From Planctomycetota bacterium (lineage in GTDB: Bacteria > Planctomycetota > UBA1135 > GCA-002686595), in the NCBI GenBank assembly GCA_016709875.1, contig JADJLZ010000001.1, positions 124,001 through 188,000 of the forward strand: 64,000 nt of DNA, given 5' to 3'. The translations under genes and the position numbers were made by a program. How positions within the stretch are numbered: position 1 is the first letter of the stretch; every line of letters begins with the position of its first letter. Below the pieces are notes generated by a model that was not told the origin of the DNA, ran no database searches, and worked only from the letters and a program-made list of their open reading frames with translations. This document shows, piece after piece, positions 34,482-43,313 of this stretch.

Positions 34482-35612
34482 TCAGCCCGGACGCTGGCTG
34501 TACTGCGCCGGCTGCCCCGGCAGCGCCGGGGCCGTCGTGTCGGCTGGACCCGCGTGCGCGTTCTGGATCGCTTCTTCGATCTCGAAAACGGCATCGGTCA
34601 TGCGGTTGATGTCGCTCGCGAGCGCCTCGAGTTCGTCCCCGCTGCGCAGGATCACGTGCGAACGTTCGCCGCGCCAGAGCCGGCGCGTGCAGCCGAGCAG
34701 GCGCTCCACCGGGTCCACCAGCGCCCTTCTCGCGGCGAGAAAGAGCCCGATCCCCAGCAGCATCCCGCCAGCGACCAGCGTCAGCAGCACGCCGCGCAGG
34801 ATCTCGCGCCCGCCCTGCCGCACGCTGCTCTCGCGCGCGACGTGCAGCACCAGCGTCGGCCGACCGTAGAGGTCCGGCAGCGTGCCGTAGGCCGAGGCCC
34901 AGTGCTCGCCGTTCTGCGCGACGAAGCTCCCCGCGCCCGAGGCGAGCGCCTCGCGCGCCGCGTGCTCGAGCTCGTCGGCGGGCGCCTCGCTGGTGCGCCG
35001 CAGTTCGAGCGCGAGCGAGCTCAGCTCGTGCAGGTTCTGCAGCCAGGCGGGATCGATCTCGCGCGCCGCGACGAGTCGGCCGGGCACGGGCCCGTCGGCG
35101 CCGGCGGTCGTGTGGATCGGCCGCGAGCTGACGATGTAGCTGTGCTCGCTCAGCGCCAGGAGCCCGGTGAAGGCCGCGCCCGGACGCATCAGGCCCGCGG
35201 GCGTGAGCTGCTCGAGGAACTCGTTCGAGCAGGCCTGGATCGAGCCGCGCGCCGCGTCGAGCTGGCCCGAGTACACCGGTGCGCCCTCGTCGCGCGCGAT
35301 GACGAACACGTCCGCGTGCAGTTCGTCGCGCAGCGTCGAGAGCTGCACGTTCTGGTCGAGGAAGGCCTGGTTGCCGTCGCGCAGGAACTCCGCCATCGGG
35401 TCCCAGTCCGACCAGCCCGAGAGTCGCTCGCCGTACTCACGCGCGCAATGCACGAGCAGCGCGCGCGCATCGGCGACCTCGGCGGACATCTGCTCGCGCT
35501 CGACGCGCGCGAGCTTGGACGTGACCAGGCGATCGAGGGTCCAGAGCGTCGCTCCAAGGAAGGCCGCGATCGAGAGCGCGAGGAAGGCGAGGGTCTTCTT
35601 GGACAGGCTCAT
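34482..35612 (-). CDS. CHASE4-HAMP membrane sensor without output domain
   Basis: The product is 376 aa. A first membrane segment (about 8-27) is followed by a CHASE4 extracellular domain (about 40-270) with the WSDWDPMAEFLRDGNQAFLD pattern, a second membrane segment (about 283-300) and a HAMP linker. The sequence ends in a Pro-rich tail with no histidine kinase, GGDEF or methyl-accepting domain. It may work with a separate partner; none is adjacent in this strand. It is downstream of the large secreted protein (gap 137 bp). Confidence 0.8.
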   Translation of the reverse strand: MSLSKKTLAFLALSIAAFLGATLWTLDRLVTSKLARVEREQMSAEVADARALLVHCAREYGERLSGWSDWDPMAEFLRDGNQAFLDQNVQLSTLRDELHADVFVIARDEGAPVYSGQLDAARGSIQACSNEFLEQLTPAGLMRPGAAFTGLLALSEHSYIVSSRPIHTTAGADGPVPGRLVAAREIDPAWLQNLHELSSLALELRRTSEAPADELEHAAREALASGAGSFVAQNGEHWASAYGTLPDLYGRPTLVLHVARESSVRQGGREILRGVLLTLVAGGMLLGIGLFLAARRALVDPVERLLGCTRRLWRGERSHVILRSGDELEALASDINRMTDAVFEIEEAIQNAHAGPADTTAPALPGQPAQYSQRPG

Positions 35613-35749
35613 GCGCGGTGCAGATCTCCGAAGGAGCACGGGGAGAGCCACCGCATCGGCGCGCGCGCGGGCCGGGCTTGAGGCGGAGCGCTCGCGCGAG
35701 GCGGAAAGTCGTTCCACCTCGCCCGACCCCTGCCGCGTCCGAAGCCCCC
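35613..35749. other. intergenic region upstream of the CHASE4-HAMP gene
   Basis: The 137 bp show no gene. The purine/pyrimidine pattern is unremarkable and no strong hairpin or promoter pair stands out. Read-through from the large secreted gene is possible. Confidence 0.4.
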
Positions 35750-38116
35750 CTACTTCTTCCCGACGTCGTCGAATCCCGGCCCGTCGATGCGCACGCGCAC
35801 GTCCCAGCCGAGCGAGCGCGCGCGGTCGCCGAAAGCGAAGAGGAGCCCGTCGCCGAAAGCCGCCAGGCGCGGCGCGACGCGGCCGGGGATCGACTTCGTC
35901 TCGAGCTGGTTGATGCGCACGATCGGCCCCACGCTGCGGCGGTCTTTCTGGATGCGGCGCACGTAGGTGTGGTCGTAGCCGGAGACGTCGTCCTCCCAGC
36001 CGACGGCGAAGGTCCCGTCGGCGAGCGGCACGATGTCGGCATTGTCCTGCTCGTTGAAGCTCGGGCTGATCCACAAGAGCGGTCCGCTGCTGCGCGCCTG
36101 CGCGTCGAAGAAGCGCGCGACGACGTCGCGCGAGCGGTCGTCGGGCGTGCCCGAGGTCCACGCGACCACGAAACCGCCGCCCGGCGCGCTCGCCAGCGCG
36201 GGATCCCAGTCCTGGTGGCGCGGCGAGGCCTCGAGCTCGAACTCGCGGCCTTGGGCCGAGCCGTCCTGGCCGAGGAACACGCCGTGCAGGCTCCAGTCGC
36301 CCGCATGCACGTCCCACGCTGCGACGTAGCGCCGTCCGCCGAGGGAGCACAGGGCGAGGTTGCTGATCGGCGCCGCGGAGTCGCGGCTCGCGCGCTGCTT
36401 CTCGCCCGCGGGCACGCCCTTGGTGTCCAGGCACACGCTCCAGACCGCGTTGCTGGCGCCGATCCAGCTGCACAACCAGCCCGCGCCAGCGGGGAGCGGA
36501 ACGAGCACGCCGTCGTGCGCACCGGCGGCCTCGAGCGTGCGCGCTTCACCGAGCAGCTTGCCCGAAGCATCCTGCACGGCGACGCGCAGCGCGCCACCGA
36601 CTTCCTCGCACAGATAAGCGCAGCTCCCCTGTGGTCCAAAGCACGGTACGACCGCCGCCGCCGAAGCGCCTTCGGAAAGGCCGGGGACCGGGAACTCGTC
36701 GCCCGTGAAGGAGCCCGGGGCCGCGATGCGGCGCGCGTAGGCGCGCGGCAGGCTGTCGCGCCGGTCGATCCAGGCCACGATGCCCGTCGAAGCCTGCGCG
36801 TCGATGCGGTAGCGCAGCTGGTCGGCGCTCGCGCGGTCGGTGTTGGCGCGCAGATCGGGCCCGAGCGCGGGTTCGGCCGCCGGCGTCACGAGGCGCGCGT
36901 AGATGTCGGGGTCGCCCTCGCGCGTGTCGGTCCAGGCGAGCAGCAGCCGCCGACCGTCGAAGGCGACCAGCGGCGTGCCGCTGATGCGCGCCTGGGCCGA
37001 GAGAAAATCGATCGACGGCGCACGCGCGGACTGCGCCGGGTCGACGATGCGCAGCACGAAGCTCGCGCCCGCGCTGGTCGGACTCGTGCGGCCGCCGCGG
37101 CCGCGGCCGGGCGTCTCGCTCAGCTTCGCGCCCTGCGTCTGCACGACGACCGCCAGGCGCGATCCGAGCGAGGCGAAGTCGAGCGCTTGCTCGCCCGCAC
37201 CGCAGACCGCGAAGGCCTCGCCGTCGGGGCTGCCGTCCTCGCGCAAACGCCGCGCGAGGCTGCCTTGTTCGCTCGCGAGCAGCAGCCAGGCGCTGCCGTC
37301 GTCCTCGGACATCGAGCGCACGAGCTTGCCAGGGCCGAGGTCACGCGGCGCGGCACGCGTCGCGCGCAGCGGGAGCGACCACAACCGTCCCTGCGCTTGC
37401 CACACGGCGAGCGGGTTCTTCGCGCCTGTGCCGCACAACTGCACCCCCGCCTCCGCCGCCTGCTCGCGCGGGTTGAGTCTGCGCGGCTCGCCACGGCGCA
37501 TTCCGTCGGGGCCGATCTCCGTGCACCACACCGCTCCGCGCATCGTCCAAGCGACGGCGAAGCCGCCGCCCTCGAGCGGCGCGGCACTCGGGAGCTGCAC
37601 GCCACGCGTGCGCTCGCTCGGATCGTGCGGCGCTTGCGGGACCTCGCTCAGCGTCTGGTCCGAGCCGAGCCACTGGCCCTTCGCGTCGAAGCTGTGGCCG
37701 TAGAGCACGGGCAGGTTGAGCACGTCCGCGACCCACAGCGCGATGCCCGCGCCCTGCGCGTCCTCGCACAGCGCCGGCTGCAGGCGCCGGCTCGCGTAGG
37801 CCTGGTGGATCGGACCCTCGGGCGCGAGCAGCTCGCCCTCGTGGCCGTAGTGGCCCAGATACAGCCCCATCATCCCCTCGCGGTGGTCGCGCCAAAGGAG
37901 CGTGAAGCCCGCCTTCGAGCCAGCCGCGCACACGAGTTGCTGCAGCGTGCCGCCGTGGTCGTCCTGGTGCGGGACCGCGTCGAGCAGGCGCACGTCGGCC
38001 GACTGCGGCGCAACCTGGCCCAGCACGCCGGTGTGCGGCGTCGCACCGTCCTCGGACAGCAGCGGGACCGCGGCGAGCAGCGAGCCAAGGCCGAGCGTGT
38101 GGAGGAGTGTTCCCAT
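35750..38116 (-). CDS. large secreted protein, probable beta-propeller
   Basis: The product is 788 aa from the ATG at 38116; an earlier in-frame ATG at 38290 gives an unlikely leader. A signal peptide covers about residues 1-18. The body has repeated WxxxRDxxxG-like strands and blade motifs such as GGFAVAWT, PLVAFDGRRLLLAWTD and GGFVVAWTSG, as in propeller proteins reading environmental data sets. No catalytic motif was seen. Role probably in binding at the cell surface. It diverges from the sulfatase-fold gene at 38323 across a 206-bp region that contains the promoters. Confidence 0.75.
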   Translation of the reverse strand: MGTLLHTLGLGSLLAAVPLLSEDGATPHTGVLGQVAPQSADVRLLDAVPHQDDHGGTLQQLVCAAGSKAGFTLLWRDHREGMMGLYLGHYGHEGELLAPEGPIHQAYASRRLQPALCEDAQGAGIALWVADVLNLPVLYGHSFDAKGQWLGSDQTLSEVPQAPHDPSERTRGVQLPSAAPLEGGGFAVAWTMRGAVWCTEIGPDGMRRGEPRRLNPREQAAEAGVQLCGTGAKNPLAVWQAQGRLWSLPLRATRAAPRDLGPGKLVRSMSEDDGSAWLLLASEQGSLARRLREDGSPDGEAFAVCGAGEQALDFASLGSRLAVVVQTQGAKLSETPGRGRGGRTSPTSAGASFVLRIVDPAQSARAPSIDFLSAQARISGTPLVAFDGRRLLLAWTDTREGDPDIYARLVTPAAEPALGPDLRANTDRASADQLRYRIDAQASTGIVAWIDRRDSLPRAYARRIAAPGSFTGDEFPVPGLSEGASAAAVVPCFGPQGSCAYLCEEVGGALRVAVQDASGKLLGEARTLEAAGAHDGVLVPLPAGAGWLCSWIGASNAVWSVCLDTKGVPAGEKQRASRDSAAPISNLALCSLGGRRYVAAWDVHAGDWSLHGVFLGQDGSAQGREFELEASPRHQDWDPALASAPGGGFVVAWTSGTPDDRSRDVVARFFDAQARSSGPLLWISPSFNEQDNADIVPLADGTFAVGWEDDVSGYDHTYVRRIQKDRRSVGPIVRINQLETKSIPGRVAPRLAAFGDGLLFAFGDRARSLGWDVRVRIDGPGFDDVGKK

Positions 38117-38322
38117 CGAGTGCGTAATCCCTCGTGCGTAGGAAAAGTGGGTGCGTTTCCACTCGCGGACGAGCGGGGTCGCGCTGCAACCCGCGGAGTC
38201 GACGGCGGTTCTCCCCTCCGTCGCGGATCCTTGGCCCGAACCCGGGTGGTAGGATACCCCCGGTGGCTCGGAAATCGGAAAGCTCGGCACTCCCGCGTCC
38301 GCCTCGCCCTCGAGGGGCGCGG

Positions 38323-39858
38323 ATGAGCCTGCTGCTGTTCGTCGCGCTGGCCGCGTGCCTTGCCTGCGGCAAGAGCAAGACCCCGCACGGACGGCCCAAC
38401 CTGCTGCTCGTCAGCGTCGACTGCCTGCGCGCGGACCACCTCTCGTGCTACGGCTACGCTCGCGAGACTTCGCCCGCGATCGACCAGCTCGCGCGCGAGG
38501 GCGTGCGCTTCGAGCACGCGTTCTCCGCCTCGGGCTGGACCGTGCCTTCGCACCTCTCGATGCTCACCGGCCTGCCGATGAGCGTGCACGGCATCGACGA
38601 CGAGCGTCTGTGGATGCGCTACGACGAGGAGGGGCATCAACTGCCCGTGCCGATGCGCGGCACGTTCGTCTCGGAGGTCCTGCACGAGGCCGGCTACGCC
38701 ACCGCGGGCTTCTTCACCGCGGGCTGGCTGGGAACCAAGTACGGCTTCGGGCCGGGCTTCGACACGTGGGAGCGGCTGGGATACCGCTTCTACTCGCACC
38801 CGGTCGTCGGTCCGCTGTACGAGAAGATCAAGGCCACGGGCGATGTCGCACAGCTGAAGCAGCTGCGCGAGACCTACCCGGAACTCTTCGACGCGCATCG
38901 GCCGTCGACCCCCGAGACCGTCGATCGGGCGATCCAGTGGGTCGAGCAGCACGAGCGCGCGGACGCCGGCCAGCCCTTCTTCCTGTTCATGCATCTGTTC
39001 GACGCGCACGAGCCCTACGCGCCGCCGCCGCCCTTCGACCAGCTCTTCCAGGCCGCGCCGGGCGCGAAGGACATCGAAGTGAAGAAGGCCGCCTACGACG
39101 GCGAGATCCGCGGCGTCGACGCGGGGCTCGCGCGCCTGTTCGCGCGGCTCGAGACGCTGGGCCTCGCGGAGAACACGCTGATCGTCCTGACCGGGGATCA
39201 CGGCGAGGAGTTCGAGGAGCACGGCTTCGGCTCGCATCGCATCCACCTGTTCTGCGAGAACATCCACGTCCCGCTCGTGATGCGCTGGCCCGCGGGGCTG
39301 CCTGCGGGCCGAGCGATCGGTGGCAACGCCGGACACATCGACATCGCGGCCACGCTGTGCGCGGCGGCGGGCGTGAAGATGAAGGGTCCCGTGCTCGGCA
39401 CCGATCTGCTCCCGATCGCGCGCGGCGAGGTCGAAAACTCAGCGCGCCTGTACCTCTCCTCGCTCTCGCTGTTCCTGAACAGCACGGTCCCGCAGCGCTA
39501 CCTGACGCTGATCCGCGGCGACGAGATGCGCGTGCTGAACACGCAGGGCACGGCTCCCTGGGCTGGCGTGCGCTTCGACCTCGCGCAGAACCCCAGCGGC
39601 TCGGGCCCGGGGATTCCGCTCGACCTCGGGGGTCCCGAGGGCGAGCGGCTGCAGAGGGAGCTCGCGGAACTGCGCAAGCTGTTCCTCGCCGCGCGCGCCG
39701 CACTGCCCGCGCGCGGCGAAGCGGCGCAAAGTCTCAGCCCGAGCGACCTCGAGGAGATCAAGGCCACCGGCTACGCGGGCGCCGAGGCGACGACCGCCAA
39801 TGCGAGGGCCAGCGAGCGCCTGTTCCTCGACGGCGGGGTCTGGCCGGACAAGCCCTAG
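38323..39858 (+). CDS. sulfatase-fold lipoprotein with Thr nucleophile
   Basis: The product is 511 aa from ATG 38323. The leader ends in LAAC (lipobox, Cys12). The alkaline-phosphatase/sulfatase fold shows SVDCLRADHL (metal Asp33), the active-site loop T73-VPSH in GWTVPSHLSMLTG, and LTGDHGEEFEEHG. Formylglycine sulfatases have C-x-P-S-R here, so this one has Thr and resembles phosphoethanolamine or phosphoglycerol transferases instead. It may hydrolyse or transfer phosphodiester groups at the surface. A GTG at 38263 is a less likely start. Confidence 0.85.
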   Translation: MSLLLFVALAACLACGKSKTPHGRPNLLLVSVDCLRADHLSCYGYARETSPAIDQLAREGVRFEHAFSASGWTVPSHLSMLTGLPMSVHGIDDERLWMRYDEEGHQLPVPMRGTFVSEVLHEAGYATAGFFTAGWLGTKYGFGPGFDTWERLGYRFYSHPVVGPLYEKIKATGDVAQLKQLRETYPELFDAHRPSTPETVDRAIQWVEQHERADAGQPFFLFMHLFDAHEPYAPPPPFDQLFQAAPGAKDIEVKKAAYDGEIRGVDAGLARLFARLETLGLAENTLIVLTGDHGEEFEEHGFGSHRIHLFCENIHVPLVMRWPAGLPAGRAIGGNAGHIDIAATLCAAAGVKMKGPVLGTDLLPIARGEVENSARLYLSSLSLFLNSTVPQRYLTLIRGDEMRVLNTQGTAPWAGVRFDLAQNPSGSGPGIPLDLGGPEGERLQRELAELRKLFLAARAALPARGEAAQSLSPSDLEEIKATGYAGAEATTANARASERLFLDGGVWPDKP

Positions 39859-39874
39859 CCGCGCGCGGACCTGG

Positions 39875-40159
39875 CTAGGAGTCCAGCTGGCGCACGCTGA
39901 TGTCGCCCAGCACCTTGAGCTGACAGCCCAGGCGCGCGCCCTTGTGCGTGGTGCACATCTCGAGCGTCTCCGCCTCGTCATCCGAGACCGGGTTGACGTT
40001 TCCTGCGCCCTCCTCGAGCACGCACACGCAGGCGCCGCAGCTCCCGGCCGTGCAGCCGAAGTCGTGCGGGGCCGTGTGGTCGAGGCAGAAGTCGAGGAAG
40101 GAGGTGCCCGCGGGCACTTCGTAGGTCTGGCCGTTGCGCAACAGAGTGATCTTGGGCAT
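39875..40159 (-). CDS. 2Fe-2S ferredoxin
   Basis: The product is 94 aa. The plant-type cluster motif C36-TAGS-C41-GA-C44 and the distant C79 (GCQLKV) ligate the 2Fe-2S cluster. Cytoplasmic electron carrier; partner unknown. It is a single gene, convergent with the sulfatase-fold gene and divergent from the histidine-phosphatase gene (106 bp). Confidence 0.92.
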   Translation of the reverse strand: MPKITLLRNGQTYEVPAGTSFLDFCLDHTAPHDFGCTAGSCGACVCVLEEGAGNVNPVSDDEAETLEMCTTHKGARLGCQLKVLGDISVRQLDS

Positions 40160-40265
40160 GGGCTTCTCGCAGGTGGGGCCACGTACCCGGGCAATGTACG
40201 CGCTCGCGCGGGCGAGGCAAGCCCGCCCTCGGAGCTCCCGCGCGGACCTGCTAGGCTCGCCCTCG

Positions 40266-40961
40266 ATGCGCATCATCGCCCCGCCGCCCTTCCCGATCCC
40301 CGACGCCGCGGGTGAGCGGCCCGCGCCCGAACCCGCCCCTGGCAGCGGGACGCGCATCTGGCTCGTGCGCCACGCGGAGGTGCACCCGGACTGGCACGCG
40401 CGCGCCTACGGCAACACGGACGTGCCGCTCTCGGAGAAGGGCGAGCAGCAGACGCAAGCGATGGGCGCCTCCTTCACCGGCGTGCGCCTTGATCTCGTGG
40501 TCTCCTCGCAGCTCGCGCGCGCGAAGGCGATGGGCGCTGCGCTCGCGGCCGCGACCGGCGCCCCGCTCGCGATCGACGAGCGCCTGCGCGAGATCTGGCG
40601 CGGCGAGTGGCAGGGCCTGCCCTCGGCCGAGTTCCGCCGGCGCTGGGACCTGCAGCGCGAGGCCTTTCTCGCCGATCCCTGGAACTGGAAGGGTCACGGC
40701 GGCGAGAGCGACGCTGAGGTCTTCGCGCGCGCCTGGCCCGCGCTGCTCGAGGCGCTCGCGCGTGCGCGCGGGGGAACGCTCGCGCTCGCCTCGCACTACA
40801 ACGTGATCCGCGTGCTCGTGACGCGCGCGCTCGGCTGGCGCGCGCACGAGAGCTTCGCCTTCCAGAACGACCCCGCGCACGCGGCGCGCATCGTCGACGC
40901 GCCCGGCGGCTGGAGGCTCGAGGCGCAGAACCTCGAGTCGGCCTCGGCACCGGAGAGCTGA
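40266..40961 (+). CDS. histidine phosphatase-family protein
   Basis: The product is 231 aa. The catalytic motif is VRHAEVH (RHG altered to RHA), then LSEKGEQQTQAMG, the second-site LREIWRGEWQG with its Glu, and the second His in LASHYNVIRVL. This is the phosphoglycerate-mutase-like branch-1 fold. A Pro-rich N-terminal tail (residues 1-28) precedes the domain. It is cytoplasmic, substrate unknown, possibly a sugar or cobalamin-type phosphatase. Confidence 0.85.
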   Translation: MRIIAPPPFPIPDAAGERPAPEPAPGSGTRIWLVRHAEVHPDWHARAYGNTDVPLSEKGEQQTQAMGASFTGVRLDLVVSSQLARAKAMGAALAAATGAPLAIDERLREIWRGEWQGLPSAEFRRRWDLQREAFLADPWNWKGHGGESDAEVFARAWPALLEALARARGGTLALASHYNVIRVLVTRALGWRAHESFAFQNDPAHAARIVDAPGGWRLEAQNLESASAPES

Positions 40962-40968
40962 GCCGCGC

Positions 40969-42483
40969 TCAGGGCTTTTCGGCCAGCAACCCGGACTCAA
41001 CGAGGCGCTTGCGCAGCGCGGGCTGCAGGTCGGAAACGCTCAGGGAACCGCGCAGGACGCGCCCGGCGAGGTCGACGTCCTCGTACCACTCGCGACCGGC
41101 GAGCTCCATGCCCGCCGCGCGCGCGTCGTCGTGCGCGCTCTCGCCGAGGTGGCCGAGGTCGCCCGGCAGCGTGCGGTCGTGCAGATGCTGGCGCGGCAAA
41201 GCCTTGCGGTCCTCGCCGGTCCAGGAACGCACGAGCTCGGGCGAGCCGCCCGCCGCGGGGTCGATGCTCTCGAAACACCAGCGCGAATCGAACACGCTGA
41301 AGCCGCCGTGCACGCCGCCGCGCGCGTAGCACAATTCGCGCGGGCTCGTGCCGCTGCCGAAGAGCTCGGGCACGAGCGAGAAGCCGGTCATGCCGCGCGG
41401 GACCGGCAGCTTGGCGAGATCGAGCAGCGTCGGCGCGAGGTCGCACAGGCTCGCGAGGTCGGACGAACGCACGTTCTTGCGGCAGTTCAGGATCGGCGCC
41501 GGCCGCACGATCATCGGCACGTGCAGGTCGCAGTCGGCCAGCGTGCCGCTGTCCAGCACGAGCCCTGCCTCACCGAAACCCATGCCGTAGGTGCCGACGA
41601 TCACGACCGTGGTGTTGCGCAGGCGCCCGCGGTTGCGCAGTTCGTCGAAGAGCTTGCCGAACTTCTCGTCCAGGCTGCGCAGCGCCCCGTCGTAGAGCGC
41701 CTCGTACTCGCCGATCGTGCGCGTCGCATTGCGCCAGCGCGGTCGCGGGATGGCGAAGAAGCTGCGCTCGGCCTGCGCCACCGGCGGCACCGAGTCGAGC
41801 TCGGCCCGCGGGGCGAAGAAGGTGTCGAAGCGTTCCTCCGAGCTGCCGTTCTCCCACACGCGCTCGAGATCGTTGACGTGCACGTAGGCGAACCAGTCCT
41901 CGGTCATCGAGCGCTCGCGCAGCCAGGCGAAGAGCTTCGCGGAGACCGCCTCGTAGCCCACTGAGCTCTCGCTCGAGTCCGGCGCGAAGCACTGGAAGTC
42001 CTCGAAGCCCGAGGCGTAGCCGTAGACGTTCGAGAGGCCGAAGTGGTCGACGAAGGCGGCGGTCGTGTAGCCCGCCGCGAGGAACTCGCGCGCCAGACGC
42101 GGGAGGCCCTGCGGCAGCGACCACTCCGCCAGGCGCGCGACCGGGTCGTCCGTCGGTGCGAGGTTGCGGTGCGCCAGCGCGGGCTCGGTGCCGGTGAGCA
42201 GGGCCGTGTGCGCGCCCTGCATCTCGGGCGAGGGCGAGAAGGTCTGGAGGAAGGTGCAGCCCTGCGTGGCCCAGCTGTCGATGCGCGGCGTGGTCTCGCG
42301 GTCGTAGCCGTAGGCGTGCATGTGGTCGGCGCGCAGCGCATCGACCGCGATCACCAGCACGCCGTTGCCCACCGGCAGCCGTCCCGCGGGCGCGCGCGTG
42401 CAGCCGGGTGCGGCCGCCAGCGCGAGCGCCGGCGCACTAGCGAGGAGCAGGAGTCGCGTGCCGCGGTTCACGCCGCAGAGCAT
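40969..42483 (-). CDS. sulfatase-fold lipoprotein lacking the catalytic residues
   Basis: The product is 504 aa. A leader with lipobox-like AAPGC (Cys28) precedes a sulfatase fold: AVDALRADHM has the metal Asp, but the nucleophile region reads M88-QGAH (SPEMQGAHTALLTG) where the paralogue has TVPSH, and the metal pair DH is replaced by TY in VGTYGMGFGEAG. The protein is probably a pseudoenzyme, perhaps a scaffold. It sits 35 bp downstream of the batE-like gene and may be co-transcribed with the operon. ATG 42483 was used; GTG 42471 is possible. Confidence 0.82.
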   Translation of the reverse strand: MLCGVNRGTRLLLLASAPALALAAAPGCTRAPAGRLPVGNGVLVIAVDALRADHMHAYGYDRETTPRIDSWATQGCTFLQTFSPSPEMQGAHTALLTGTEPALAHRNLAPTDDPVARLAEWSLPQGLPRLAREFLAAGYTTAAFVDHFGLSNVYGYASGFEDFQCFAPDSSESSVGYEAVSAKLFAWLRERSMTEDWFAYVHVNDLERVWENGSSEERFDTFFAPRAELDSVPPVAQAERSFFAIPRPRWRNATRTIGEYEALYDGALRSLDEKFGKLFDELRNRGRLRNTTVVIVGTYGMGFGEAGLVLDSGTLADCDLHVPMIVRPAPILNCRKNVRSSDLASLCDLAPTLLDLAKLPVPRGMTGFSLVPELFGSGTSPRELCYARGGVHGGFSVFDSRWCFESIDPAAGGSPELVRSWTGEDRKALPRQHLHDRTLPGDLGHLGESAHDDARAAGMELAGREWYEDVDLAGRVLRGSLSVSDLQPALRKRLVESGLLAEKP

Positions 42484-42518
42484 CCGCTCCCGCGGGCGGC
42501 GGAACAAGCTCCTCCCCA

Positions 42519-43313
42519 CTAGCGCGCGAGCGGGAAGAGCGCCGCACGCGGGGCCCAGCCGCTGTGCGCGCTGCCGTCGTCGACCTTGATCCAGTCCGGG
42601 AGCTCGTCCTGGTAGACGACGCGCGCGCCCGGGGCGAGCTCCAGGATGCGCGCCGCGTCCGCGCGCGGCTCGCTGCGCAGCTCGAGCGGCTGCGGCGCGA
42701 TGACCAGGAGTTCGTTCGCGCCCGCGCGCGCGCCCTGCACCACCCAGGGCACGAGGCAGGCGAGCATCCCGAGCGTCGAGATGCGCGCGAGCCAGGCCCA
42801 GGTGCGCCCGCCGAAGAAGGCCTCGCCGGCGAGGAACAGCGCCCACACCAGGCCAGCGTACAGCGCCAGCGCGCGCGACTCCTCGAGCGTGAGCGAGCTC
42901 ACCAGGCGCTCCAGCGAGGAGACGAGGTCGCCGCGGTCGGCCGGCTCCAGGTGCGCGTCGCTGCGCGCCTGCTCCAGGTTCGACCAGGTGTCGGAATCGC
43001 GCGGCCGCTCGCGCAGCGCGGCCGTGTACCAGCCGACGGCCTCGAGCAGCTGCTTGTCGCGGTAGGCGACGTTGCCCAGGTCGTAGAGGATGCGGCCCTT
43101 CTCGGCGCGCGAGGCCTGCAACTGCGGGTCCTCGAGGCAGCGCTCCCAGTACTGGCGCGCCGTGCCGAGATCCTGTTTGCGGTAGGCCTCGACCGCGGCG
43201 GCGTCGAGCTCGCGGTAGGGCTGCGCCTGCGCCTGCAGCGGCTCCTGCGCCGTGGCGAAGAGCGGCAGCACGAGCAGCAGCAGCACGAGGACTCGCAGGA
43301 ACGATGCGCGCAT
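42519..43313 (-). CDS. batE: BatE-like TPR/SH3 membrane protein
   Basis: The product is 264 aa. A signal peptide (about 1-22) is followed by TPR repeats (residues ~35-110, including GNVAYRDKQLLEAVGWYTAAL), two membrane helices (about 145-195) and a C-terminal SH3-like domain (VVYQDELPDWIKVDDG). This matches BatE of aerotolerance operons. It starts one base inside the batD stop (TGATG), implying coupling. Its role in the family is not firmly known; a membrane complex is proposed. Confidence 0.75.
   Translation of the reverse strand: MRASFLRVLVLLLLVLPLFATAQEPLQAQAQPYRELDAAAVEAYRKQDLGTARQYWERCLEDPQLQASRAEKGRILYDLGNVAYRDKQLLEAVGWYTAALRERPRDSDTWSNLEQARSDAHLEPADRGDLVSSLERLVSSLTLEESRALALYAGLVWALFLAGEAFFGGRTWAWLARISTLGMLACLVPWVVQGARAGANELLVIAPQPLELRSEPRADAARILELAPGARVVYQDELPDWIKVDDGSAHSGWAPRAALFPLAR

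Noticed and set aside
38323..39858. Annotation as arylsulfatase
   Set aside because: There is no C/S-x-P-S-R formylglycine site; the loop reads TVPSH.
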